Assembly (NCBI GenBank): GCA_022414725.1
Contig: CM039465.1
Coordinates: forward strand, 20,677,113-20,741,112
Source of the DNA: Microglena sp. YARC
Lineage: Eukaryota > Chlorophyta > Chlorophyceae > Chlamydomonadales > Chlamydomonadaceae
Direction of reading: 5' to 3'
Length of the DNA: 64,000 nt
Positions 1 to 9,714 of this stretch are shown here, in pieces; positions within the stretch are counted from its first letter, which is position 1, and every line of letters starts with the position of its first letter. The position numbers were made by a program, and so were the translations under genes. The notes beneath the pieces are model-generated. The model did no database searches, had not been told where the DNA came from, and saw nothing but the letters and a program-made list of their open reading frames with translations.

Positions 1-166
1 AAAGCAAGACCTACAGGTTCTAACTTTATACCCCCAAAAATCCGAGGCACGTAATGTAGCACTTGTGCTACAAGTAGCAATGGGTACGGAACAATCCTGA
101 TTTCATGATTGTTGCGTAGCCATTGCAAGGCAGAGCGCGAAGCTCGGAGGCCTGAGTCCTCCGGGC

Positions 167-209
167 CATTGAAGCCATGAACCCCCTGAGGGGGTTCATG
201 GCTTCAATG
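167..209. repeat. Perfect 20-bp inverted repeat (hairpin)
   Basis: The left arm (167-186) and right arm (190-209) are exact reverse complements separated by the 3-base loop tga. The arm contains gaagccatgaaccccc. A perfect 20-bp stem with a 3-base loop is far beyond chance. No gene ends next to it, so a terminator or RNA role is only speculation. Confidence 0.9.
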
Positions 210-410
210 ATTACATCAGACCTCCCCATGTTATTGTGTCTCTGCTGTTTGGGCAAGTTTTGTGGTTTTGTTTGTTCGCTGCTTTGGCACGTTTTGTGGC
301 ATTTCCCCCCAGAAATGGGCCTTGCATTGCGACGTTTGCGACGCCAGTGACGTACTTTGAGCCCTACAAGTTTTTTGTGTCTTTGCTGTTTGGTGCTTGC
401 CCACAGTCTA

Positions 411-605
411 GTTTTCTTTTCAGCTACGAGCATTAGCTTCTATGCAGCACCTATTGACTGGCTATTCAGCTAAACCTGGCGCAACCTCGAGCACCTTGAA
501 GCTGGCATAAAGAGCTGTCCAGAACTGCCAAATTAGTTCGGTGTAGCCGAGTGGCCAGCTCAGGGAGCTGCCAAGAAGCTGCTATGAAAAGCTGAAAAGA
601 AAAAC
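411..605. mobile_element. Palindromic MITE, family M1 (agctgaaaagaaaa ends)
   Basis: The ends are inverted: gttttcttttcagct on the left and agctgaaaagaaaaac on the right. Next come the inner inverted blocks 'agcttct.gcagc' and 'gctgcc.agaagct'. Other copies of this roughly 160-195 bp family lie near 3985-4140, 11748-11935, 27179-27657 (interrupted by another element), 48113-48305 and 50767-50935. There is no coding capacity, and no target duplication is clear by eye. Confidence 0.75.
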
Positions 606-683
606 CCTGGTGCCCAAGGTCCTGTTTTCTTCCAGCTTTGTGTAGGTCCTGTTGTGCAACAAAAGTTGCAACGCAAGCCTGTT

Positions 684-905
684 AAAAAGAAAGCAATGAT
701 AACGCCTGGTGGGGTGTGGTATTAAGGGAGTCCCGTCTTACGGCGGTAGGGAACGGGCTGCTACTTTACCTGGAAAAAGCTACCATGGCGGTTGACAGCG
801 ACCGCCAACACTAAATCGCACCGGTGGGGATTCGAACCCGGCAACTTCTTGGTTCTTTCTAGGAGCTCAGCCATTGAGCCATTCATCGGAACGGGGATTA
901 AGCCT
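684..905 (-). mobile_element. tRNA-derived SINE
   Basis: Read on the - strand, an A-box-like stretch (complement of 864-881, tggctcaatggctgagc) is followed by a B-box-like GGGTTCGAATCCC (827-839), about 30 bases apart as in a tRNA promoter. A body follows that ends in taccacaccccaccaggcg and a short T/A-rich tail. The same body and tail occur on the + strand at 62.1-62.2 kb behind a different tRNA-like head, and a 3' fragment lies at 59.08-59.14 kb. The region cannot be folded into a full tRNA, so this is a SINE and not a tRNA gene. Confidence 0.7.
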
Positions 906-1395
906 GTTTTTAGGATTGTAGCATAAAACGGTATAGGGCGGAGCGCAAAGCGCGGAGCCTGGTGAAGGTTGGGGGGCAGCGCGTCACACTGGGGTCGCCC
1001 TGAGTCAGTTTGGGATGCGTGGCACACAAATAAAACTTGCCCAAGCCTTGGGCTAGTTTTGTGGCAGTTTTCCCGTTTTGTGGCAGTTTTCCCGTTGCGT
1101 TGCGACGTTTGCAACGCCAGTGAAGTGACTTGAGCCCTCCGTCGTACTTGGGTTGGGCCTGGGCTAGCTAGCCAGTGCAATGCTCAGGTGTGACAGTTTC
1201 ACCAGGAAATGGGCCTTGCGTCGCACCTTTTACGACGCCAGCTGGCCTGCAGGAACTTAAAAAATTAATGTGCCCAAGGCTGAAGCGGACCTGCCTATGC
1301 TTGAGAAACGCATCTACCGATTAGTCGAGTTGTTCCTTGTCAAGTTATTCCTTTTACAAATTGTTCGTAATCGATTTTCCTAATTGAGTTGTCCC

Positions 1396-1611
1396 TTTTT
1401 GGCGCAGCCCCCCCTTCTGGGGGACGGGAGCCCCCAGTGTTACCCATTTGTCCGTCCGACCATCCATCCATCCATCTGACCGTGATGAAGCCCGACACGT
1501 CAGCCAACAGCCTCGTAACTAACTCGCTTCCGTTGCCACCTGTCGCTCCCTCGCAATCACTCTCCGCCATTTTTTTAGCGTCGCAGTTGACGCTGCATAG
1601 AACTTGTATAG
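1396..1611 (+). mobile_element. Dispersed GGCGGAG-ended element (family A)
   Basis: This is a roughly 200-bp unit with a GC palindrome (gccccccc...ggggg), the phrase acacgtcagcc and a terminal ctctccgccattttt. Better copies begin ttggcggag and end ctctccgccaa, giving short terminal inverted repeats. Relatives: 6118-6247, 14918-15140 and 16803-17005 (both in OLA1 introns), and on the other strand 10070-10260, 11050-11201, 35970-36190 and 50215-50450. With eight copies in 64 kb it is one of the most abundant elements here. No protein is encoded. Confidence 0.75.
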
Positions 1612-1837
1612 ATTGTTTATAGTCGAGTTTTTTCTTTTGTAAATTTTTCCTAGTCAATTTGTTCCTAGTCAAGTTGTTTCTCTTATAAACTGTTCCTAGT
1701 CGAGAGGTTTGTTTTATAAATTGTTCCAAGTCGAGGGGTTCCTTTATGAAATTGTGATGGATCTTCCCAACACCACCTGCAACTCCAAATGATCAGAAAG
1801 GCCCCAAATCCACCGCAGTGACACTTGGGCTTGGACA

Positions 1838-2131
1838 CGGTTGGGTTTGGACCACCCAATGAGTGTGTCAAACCGGGTTGGGTTGGGACCACCCAATGAG
1901 TGTGTCAAACCGGGTTGGGTTGGGACCACCCAATGAGTGTGTCAAACCGGGTTGGGTTGGGACCACCCAATGAGTGTGTCAAACCGGGTTGGGTGGGGAC
2001 CACCCAATGAGTGTGTCAAACCGGGTTGGGTGGGGACCACCCAATGAGTGTGTCAAACCGGGTTGGGTTGGGACCACCCAATGAGCGTGTAAAACCGGGT
2101 TGGGTTGGGACCACCCAATGAGTGTGTCAAA
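1838..2131. repeat. 37-bp minisatellite, about 8 copies
   Basis: The unit contains gggaccacccaatgagtgtg followed by tcaaaccgggttgggtt. Units are nearly identical apart from single substitutions. Frames that run through it (for example IGWSQPNPV repeats on the - strand) are repeat artefacts. Confidence 0.9.
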
Positions 2132-2255
2132 CCCAATCTGCGATTCCAAACGGTCAGAAAGGCCCACAATCTGCCACAGCAACACACTCATGAAAAGCTC
2201 GCAAGAAAAAAGAGAACAGCACTATCTAAGTTGGGTTCCTTTCTCAGGATTTATT

Positions 2256-2640
2256 TCATGTTTCAAACTGGACAGGAGCTTTGATTCCCCCCCCACACAC
2301 ACACCCCACCCCACCCCACCCCCTTCCACCACACACACACCACACACACACACATACTCCCCCCCCCCCCCCCCCCCCCCCCCCCCTCACACACACACAC
2401 AGCTATTTCCATATTTATTTATGTTTCAAACTGGACAGGAGCTTTGATACCCCCCCACACACACACACACCACACACACACACACGCACACACATACACT
2501 GCTATTTTCATATTTATTTATGTTTCAAACTGGACAGGAGCTCTGATTCCCCCCCCACACACACACCACACACACACACACGCACACGCACACATAAACA
2601 CAGCTATTTTCATATTTATTTATGTTTCAAATTGGACAGG
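2256..2640. repeat. Tandem units of tttcaaactggacaggagct with C and CA runs
   Basis: Four copies of a phrase (near 2256, 2424, 2521 and 2617) are separated by long C and CA runs. Each contains tggacag|gagctttgatt, which looks like a 3' splice-site context. They may be junction copies of an upstream exon of the following + strand gene that I cannot identify. Confidence 0.7.
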
Positions 2641-3090
2641 AGCTTTTATTCCTTAAATAATTAAAATTCCAATTGGAGAATTAGCTGCACAAAAAAAATG
2701 TAAACCCAGCCTGTTATCCACACAATCACACCCACCTCACCCATGCCCACACAATCCCCCCTCCCCCCCCCCTGCTACCCCCCTGCTATCCCCCACCCCA
2801 CCCATCCGCCCCCCACCCGCTGCAACCTCACACTTGCAACAGCCCTGCAGGCGCCAACGGAATGGCATCATCCACAACATTGGCCGCACTCAACAAGGAA
2901 CCTAGACGCACTCGCATACCCCCCCCCCCCCCCCCCCCACACACACACCACACACACACACACACACCACACACACACACACCACACACACACCACACAC
3001 ACACACCACACACACACACCACACACACACACCACACACACCACACACACACACATACCACACACACACCACACACACACACACACACAG

Positions 3091-6000
3091 GCACGAGAGA
3101 ATGACAAGACACCTGAGATTCCAAAGGCAGTGGCAGTATCGGCCACCTTGGCCGCCGCTACTTCAGCCATCAAGAGCTGGCACGAGGAGTACGGAGGAGG
3201 TAGTGCCTGTGTGCCTCGACTAGCACTACAGGCTGTACGGCAGGCTGCAGTCCAGCCCCTATTATTTATCAAGAACAAGGGCAGTTTGACCATTCAAACA
3301 GCGACCGCAGTCAGAGCAACTACTGCTGCTGCTGCCAAGGCTGCTGCTACTGCTGTAGGAGCAGGTGCCTCTGGTAAAGCCACAGAAGCCGGTGCCTCTA
3401 GCGCAGACGCTAGTGCAACAGCCATGCGGGAGGGTGCTACAAGTGCTACCGCAGTGGGGGCAAGTAGCTCGGCCGTGATGGTTGATGGCGCTGCGAGGGT
3501 AGATGCCCCCAGAGACGGGGGCACCAATGGATTAGACGCAAAGGATGAGGAGGCGCAAGGGGAGGAGCAGGAGACGCCGGTAGACCTTGCGCTTGTTGAA
3601 ACTGGTCTACCAGCCACTTTGCTATGGCCCAAGGTGGGTTCATGCAGAACAAGGGGTGCAATTGTGGGGTGGGGTACGAGTGGGGGTGGGAGGGGGCAGA
3701 TTTGGGGGTGGGGGGGGGCAGATTTTGGGGAGCGGTGCGGGTGGGGGTGGAGGTCAGATTTTGGGGTGGAGTGCGGGTGGGGGGGGAGTCCAAATTTGGG
3801 GTGGGGGGGTCGCAAGTTTTGACTTTATACAACTGAGTTCTGTTGTTACATTTTATTGTATATTGCACTCCATGACCGTTTTATACATATTGATTCATTC
3901 ATGGTGTAATGTTTGAATTGCATAAATATGAGGAGAGTATGAGGTTCAGTATCCCAGTGCCTTTCTTTTCAGATATGAGCAGCAGCTTCTAGGCAGCTCC
4001 CTGACTCATCCACTGGGCTATGCGCTGAGATTTCTGATCATGTCTTCGTCCAGGTGCAGTAGACCACATTAGGGTTTCGCTTGATATGCAGGCAGGAGAG
4101 CTGCCTAGGAGCTGCAGCTCGTAGCTGAAAAGAAAAGCACTGGAGTATCCCTAAAATACACATATTTGATATTTCACATTTCGCCAATTTCTTACTAATA
4201 TTTTACACTTTGTTGAAACTTTTTTGTTGCTGCTCACTTCTTGCCCACAGGTCCAGTCGCTCCAGGCATTCATACTAGAACATAGACAGCTCCGAGCAGC
4301 GCCCGCTAACCTCAAGCATGTGCTTCCTGCCCATACACTGCTATAACATGTACACTTTGTTGACACAATGTTTTACATGTTGTTGCTCGCTTCTTGCCCA
4401 CAGGTCCAGTCGCTCCAGGCATTCATAATAGCACATGGACAGCTCCAAGCAGCGCCCGCTAACCTCAAACATGCCCCTCCTGGCTATACACTGCTACAAC
4501 ATGTACACTTTGTTGACACTTTTTTGTTGTTGCTCACTTCTTGCCCACAGGTCCAGTCGCTCCAGGCATTCATAATAGCACACAGACAGCTCGGAGCAGC
4601 GCCCACTAACCTCAAGCATGCCCCTCATGCCCATACAATGCTATAACATGTACGCTTCTTGCTCACTTCTTGCCCACAGGTCCAGTTGTCCAGGTATCTT
4701 TGTAGCACATAGACAGCTTCCAGCACCGCCTGCAAACCTCAAGCATGCCCCTCCTGGCCATACACTGCTACAACATGCACACTTTGTTGACACTTTTTTG
4801 TTGTTGCTCACTTCTTGCCCAGTGGTGCAGTTGCTCCAGGCATTCATAATAGCACATAGACAGCTCCGAGCAGCGCCCACTAACCTCAAGCATGCCCCTC
4901 CTGGCCATACACTGCTACAACATGCACGATTCTTGCCCACAGGTCCAGGCGCTCCAGGCATTCATAATAGCACATAGACAGCTCCGAGCAGCGCCCGCCA
5001 ACCTCAAACATGCCCCTCCTGGCCATACACTGCTACAACATGCACGCTTCTTGCTCACTTCTTGCCCACAGGTCCAGTCGCTCCAGGTATCATAATAGCA
5101 CATAGACAGCTCCGAGCAGCGGCCGCCAACATCAAGCACGCCCCTCCTGCCCATACACTGCTACAACATGCACGCTTCTTGCTCACTTCTTGCCCACAGG
5201 TCCAGTCGCTCCAGGCATCATAATAGCACATAAGACAGCTCCAAGCAGCGCCCACTAACCTCAAGCATGCCCCTCCTGCCCATACACTGCTACAACATGC
5301 ACGCTTCTTGCTCACTTCTTGCCCAAGGTCCAGTCGCTCCAGGCGTTCATAATAGCACATAGACAGCTCCGAGCAGCGCCCGCCAACCTTAAGCATGCCC
5401 CTCCTGCACTCAAAGCGCACTTCATGCAACGCTTCAAGGAGTACAGCAGAACAAGGAGTGAGGAACAAAGTGGAGTCAAGGTGGTGCTGTCTTTGAATCC
5501 GAAGGGGGGATATGCACCACCTTCGAGAATCAAAGGTGGGCTTGAGGGGGCTGTTGGGTTCCTGGTATGTAAGAGGTCCAAGTAAGAGGGGGGGGGGGGG
5601 GGGATTTGTGTGGCTGTGTGGCTGTGTTGTGGTGGGGGTGGTGGGGGGGGGGGGGGGCTTGATGGGCTGTTGGGTTCCTTGTATTTTGGAGGACCAGGTA
5701 AGAAGGGGGGGGGGGGGAAATAGTTCCTGAGTATGAATTAGGGAAACCCACACTTAGCCCCAGAGGAAAAAGCAAACTTGGCGGTGCTTACTAAAAGTAT
5801 ACTTCAGGAGTCAAGGTGGTTCTGTCTTTGAAATCGAAGGGTGGATATGCACCGCCTTCTAGGAGCCAAGGTGGGCTATAAAATTGAAAATTGGAAATGG
5901 TTACGCCTTGCCACGGGGCGTTAGCTGTGGGTGGAATTGACGCATGTAAAATAGGAAATAAAAAATACAGCATTGTTAAGCCTTGCCACGGGGCGTGAGG

Positions 6001-8926
6001 TTGAAGGAACCTTCCCGTTTGCTTTCACTGGGGAATGGTTGCCAGACGGCTTGCTAAACGTGACTTTCACCGCTACCCCTGGCAACCTGGGTATGATTCA
6101 TGCACTCACGAATCTCCTCTTTTTGGTGGAGCCCCCTCTTCAAGGGGGCGGGAGCCCCCAGGGTTACCCATTGTCCGTCTGTGCGACCGACCAACCGACT
6201 GTTTGACCGAGAAGAAGCCTGACACGTCAGCCAACGGCCAATCGTGACTTTCACCGCTACCTGGGTATGATCCATGCACTGACGAATGTCCCCTTTTCCC
6301 TTCATTCTTTTCGCTTTAGCCCCCTCTCGACCCCTGGGGGGTCCCGGGGCTGAAGCCCTAGATTCCCCCTGTGTCTCTCTCCGCCGTCTGTCCGATGTCC
6401 GTCTGTCCGACAGATGTCCAGTTTGAACGATTCCAACCACCTCCGCACCCACCATTTTTGCTCATAGTTGGAGTGCGCATGACTAGAGTTGTCAGCATCG
6501 CAGCGGTCAAAATCCTTCGCAAAAGTTGTTCAATGTTTGTAGCTCTATTCGGCTATGAGTAGCTACTTTCTCCACTACTTCCGAAACTCCCTGCCGATGA
6601 CTGCTAAAGCGATTTTCCGTGTCGCTTGCGACACGCTCTTAGAACTTGTCCCATCCTGTTGTCTGCTTGTAGAAGGTCTAAGCTTATCGTCCCATTCACA
6701 CACACACACATACATATACACACATACATACACACACACTGGCAAAATCATAAGAATAGTGCCGCTTAGTGAAGGGTATGCCATCATCACCCTATGACTC
6801 AATGAGCCCTGAACTCACAAATCTCTCCTTTCCCTTTTCCTCTTTCCCGTTTACCCTTTACCCTTTACCCTGTACCCTGTACCCTTTACCCTTTACCCTA
6901 TCCCCTTTACCCTTTACCCATTCCATTTTCTGTCCGTAGGAAACCTAAGTTTATCATCACAAATGGTAGTGCCCCTTAGTGTAGGGCATGCCATCATCAC
7001 CCTATGAGCTGTACACTCACGAAGCTCCCCTCGTCCCTTAATACTTATCCCGTTTCCTTTGCCCTTCATCCCCATCCCGTTTTCTGTCCGTAGGAAACCT
7101 AAGTTTATCCTCACAAATGTTAGAGCGCCTTAGTGAAGGGCATGCCATCATCACCCTATGAGCTGTACACTCACGAAGCTCCCCTTGTCTCTTAAACTCA
7201 TCCCATTTCCTATTCCCTTTATCCACATCCCGTTTTCTGTAGGAAACCTAAGTTAATCCTCACAAATGTTAGAGCCCCTTAGTGAAGGGCATGCCATCAT
7301 CACCCTATGACTCTATGAGCTGTACACTCACAAAGCTCCCCTTGTCCCTTTATACTCATCCCGTTTCCTTTTCCCTTTGTCCTCATCCCGTTTTCTGTCT
7401 AGGAAACCTAAGTTTATCCTCACAAATGTTAGAGCCCCTTACTGACGGACACAAGCGGCGCAAGTTCGGTGGCTATACTGGTCCCACCCCCAGGTGTGGG
7501 ACGTGCAAGTCTTGCTTGAGACCGCAGTTGAAGAAGGTGAGTGAATCGGGTTGTCAAATTTTGATATAGTATATATATCTATTGCACGCCGGCTTGCACG
7601 TATATATAGTATATATATTGTATTTATATATTGTGTACGATTTATGATATATTGTACACTGTCGTACGATATAACAATTTATCGTCCAATATATGGTACG
7701 ATATTGTTTGGTATATAGCCCGATAATCTTGGGGACCAGTACGATATTGACATATGTCATTGACAGTGAATCAAGTTGATAGAAGGCATTATTTTGATAA
7801 TGGAATACAATACAATAGAAGGCATTATTTTGACAAGAGAATACAACACAGAAGGCATAATTTGACAATACAAAACAATACAACAGAAAGCATTATTTTG
7901 ACAATAGAATACAATATATTACAATAGAAGGCATTATTTTGACAAGAGAATACAACACAATACAATAGAAGGCATTATTTGACAATACAAACCAATACAA
8001 TAGAAGGCATTATTTTGACAACAGAATACAATACATTACAATAGAAGGCATTATTTTGACCAGAGAATACAACACAAAACAATAGAAGGCATTATTTGAC
8101 AATACAAAACAATACAATAGAAGGCATTATTTTGACAATAAAATGCAATACATTACAATGGAAGGCATTATTTTGACAAGAGAATACAACACAATACAAT
8201 AGAAGGCATTATTGACAATACAGAACAATACAATACGATAGAAGGCATTATTTTGACAATACAATATAATATGTATAATTAGGGTGCGGCAAATAGATGT
8301 ATCCAGACCAACTATATATAAACAGGTATATCTATCTATCTATATATATGTATATATATACAGCAATATGTATATTTGATATATCTGCAACCTTTGCAGT
8401 TACACCAGGTAGACATAAGACAATCCCATCATTGTGTTGGAAGCGGCCTGCAATATGATATAATGCCCTATGCCCTTACCATTCAACCAGTTTTTGATTT
8501 TTTGAAGGTGCCTACGCCCCTTTTCAAAGAATCCAGCTTCGTCTAGATGTATTTATACGTATATATAGATATCATCTATATAGATCTTTTGGGTCTTTGC
8601 CTCGCCCTTTAAAATAGAAGGCGTTATTTTGACAATACAATACAATAAAATGTGACCAAACACTGCATATTGTAGTATTTATTACACCTCATATTCTGGC
8701 GGTACATCACTATTTGGACATATCAGTAGAGTGTCTTTTCGCCCAGCTTACCATATGCCCACCTTGACCTGATGATGGTGGTGACGATGATGATGATGAC
8801 ACTGATGATGATGATGATAATGATAATGATGCAAAACAAACACTACTATCTACCCGCTTGCAGGCTTGCTACACCAACAGGGACCGGATCGTGCAGGGCT
8901 TGGACCCCATCCTGCCCAAGGGTTGA
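3091..8926 (+). CDS. CXXC zinc-finger protein, 3' part (four exons, 5' end unresolved)
   Basis: Exons that join in one frame are 3091-3633, 5328-5457, 7403-7536 and 8864-8926, giving 289 residues before TGA. Exon 1 is alanine-rich low complexity (roughly residues 65-135) followed by an acidic stretch. Exon 2 encodes VQSLQAFIIAHRQL and a basic FMQRFKEYSRTR. Exons 3 and 4 encode a basic GHKRRKFGGY and then RCGTCKSCLRPQLKKACYTN, the C-x2-C-x2-C-x8-C core of a CXXC zinc finger as found in green-lineage proteins. CXXC domains bind CpG DNA in animals; the role here is inferred to be nuclear. Exon 2 could instead use the donor at 5481 (gtcaag|gtggtg), but that breaks frame with exon 3, whereas aagga|gtgagg at 5458 keeps it. 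The start is not settled: ATG 2862 (MASSTTLAALNKEP) is tempting but is cut off by C and CA runs with no donor. The membership of exons 1 and 2 in this gene rests on frame and strand only. Confidence 0.6.
4210..5327 (+). repeat. Tandem copies of an exon's 3' splice junction (about 9 units)
   Basis: Units of roughly 90-165 bp each contain cttcttgcccacag|gtccag followed by 60-80 bp matching the start of the real exon at 5328 (VQSLQAFIIAHRQL...). Only the last copy continues into a full exon with a donor; the others run into unrelated tcatacactgctacaacatg. The real copy has lost two bases at its acceptor (gcccaag in place of gcccacag). A donor-side copy (gagtcaag|gtggt) sits downstream at 5806-5840. 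Confidence 0.85.
6665..7402 (+). repeat. Tandem copies of the CXXC-exon 3' splice junction
   Basis: About five units of roughly 160 bp carry tgtccgtag|gaaacctaag and then atcctcacaaatgttagagc. These match the acceptor and first about 40 bases of the real exon starting at 7403. Units diverge right after this, reading cttagtgaagggcatgcc where the exon reads cttactgacggacacaag. The conserved gtag|gaaacc supports 7403 as the exon start. Confidence 0.8.
6841..6930. repeat. Short CCCTTTA/CCCTGTA array
   Basis: About a dozen 6-7 base units such as taccctt and taccctg lie inside an intron. They resemble telomere repeats superficially, but the permutation is TAAAGGG and not TTTAGGG. Confidence 0.7.
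7770..8275. repeat. AT-rich minisatellite (tagaaggcattattttgaca)
   Basis: Roughly ten imperfect units of about 45-60 bp with the core tagaaggcattattttgaca plus acaatacaa spacers fill the last intron of the CXXC gene. A stray unit occurs at 8611-8645. Confidence 0.85.
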
Positions 8927-8930
8927 TGAC

Positions 8931-9185
8931 TAGACTGGACATAAAAGGACTGGACTTGACAGGATTGGGCTGGGCAGGACTGGACAGGGAAGGACTGGAC
9001 ATGACAGGATTGGACAGGACAGGGAAGGACTGGACATGACAAGTCTGGACAGGACTGGACTGGAACGGATTGGGCTGGACAGGGCTGGGCATGACAGGAC
9101 TGGGCATGGCAGGACTGGGCATGACAGGACTGGACAGGACTGGGCTGGGCAGGGAAGGACTGGACAGGACAGGACTGGTTGAAGG
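8931..9185. repeat. aggactggac minisatellite, with an inverted relative at 10.25-10.43 kb
   Basis: This 10-12 bp minisatellite (ggactggacaggactggg) starts directly after the CXXC stop codon. It and the following about 75 bp (gaaggagtgcgaggtatcat...ttgggacctgccc) reappear in reverse orientation at 10250-10430, making an inverted pair about 1.1 kb apart. Confidence 0.8.
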
Positions 9186-9285
9186 AGTGCGAGGTATCAT
9201 GCTTTCCGTGTTTTTGCTGTTGGCGCAGGCTCGTCTTGGCCCAAGGCTAATTGGGACCTGCCCAAATATTTATTTTTGGGGATAC

Positions 9286-9462
9286 GCGTGGCAGCTTCCA
9301 GGCAGCTCCCTTTCGATGTCCTTTTGTAAAACCTGGAGCTAGCTAGTGTGTCAGAAAGCTGACAGGACGAGCATTCCAATGCATGTAACAGCTTTCGGCT
9401 AGACCCAGTGGCTGGCTAATGGAGCTGGCTGGAAGCTGCCAGGTGTAGCCCAAAACAGAAAC
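9286..9462. mobile_element. MITE-like element, family M2
   Basis: It has the phrases ggcagctccctttc, acctggagctagctagtg and tctgaaagctg, then ggctggctaatggagctggc and a closing ggaagctgccaggtgtagcc that mirrors the opening gcagcttccaggcagc. Other copies: 9893-10062, 34488-34645, 49634-49797, 51011-51148, 55752-56362 (internally amplified), 58872-59045 and 59211-59335. Related to M1 by its inverted agcttc/gaagct ends. No coding capacity. Confidence 0.7.
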
Positions 9463-9560
9463 AGTGACTTACCCACGTTGTTCAGCATCAAAAATCTCAA
9501 CCAGTCTGTCTTGGTAGGCTGAGGCCGCATGGGGTGCTGTGGCACATGGCAGGTCTACAC

Positions 9561-9714
9561 CAGGTTATTATATGACGCATGCTAGTGCGCAAGGTTTTGG
9601 AGCCCGACTGCGCAATAGACGCAATTTTGTAAACCCCCTTTGGGCGTAGCGCGCAGATTTCCATTTTCAGTTGAGTCAAAAGCGCAACCCAAAATGACAA
9701 AATTTAGTACCCTG
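9561..9714. mobile_element. Non-autonomous hAT element with 8-bp target duplication
   Basis: The ends are caggttatta and tagtaccctg. Exact 8-bp direct repeats gtctacac flank it at 9553-9560 and 9715-9722. The internal sequence is rich in gcgcaa/ttgcgc as in its relatives. An 8-bp duplication with CAGGGT-type ends is the hallmark of the hAT superfamily. Confidence 0.85.

Larger units (their letters stand above)
1..2900. other. Gene-free repeat region at the left edge
   Basis: No convincing exon was seen. The stretch holds a perfect hairpin (167-209), a palindromic MITE (411-605), a tRNA-derived SINE (684-905, - strand), a GC-rich repeat whose relatives are at 110-160 and 58.62-58.78 kb (930-1180), a GGCGGAG-ended element (1396-1611), a 37-bp minisatellite (1838-2131) and C/CA-rich tandem units (2256-2640). 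Open frames here follow repeats and change with repeat length. Confidence 0.6.

Noticed and set aside
540..560. tagccgagtggcc resembling a tRNA A box
   Set aside because: It lies inside an M1 element, has no B box at the right distance and does not fold as a tRNA.
2743..3090. Start of the CXXC gene at ATG 2862 or a frame from 2743
   Set aside because: Both run through C and CA runs of uncertain length and there is no donor before the exon at 3091; left open.
6841..6930. CCCTTTA array as an internal telomere
   Set aside because: The permutation (TAAAGGG, with TACAGGG variants) does not match the plant/algal TTTAGGG repeat and the run is short.
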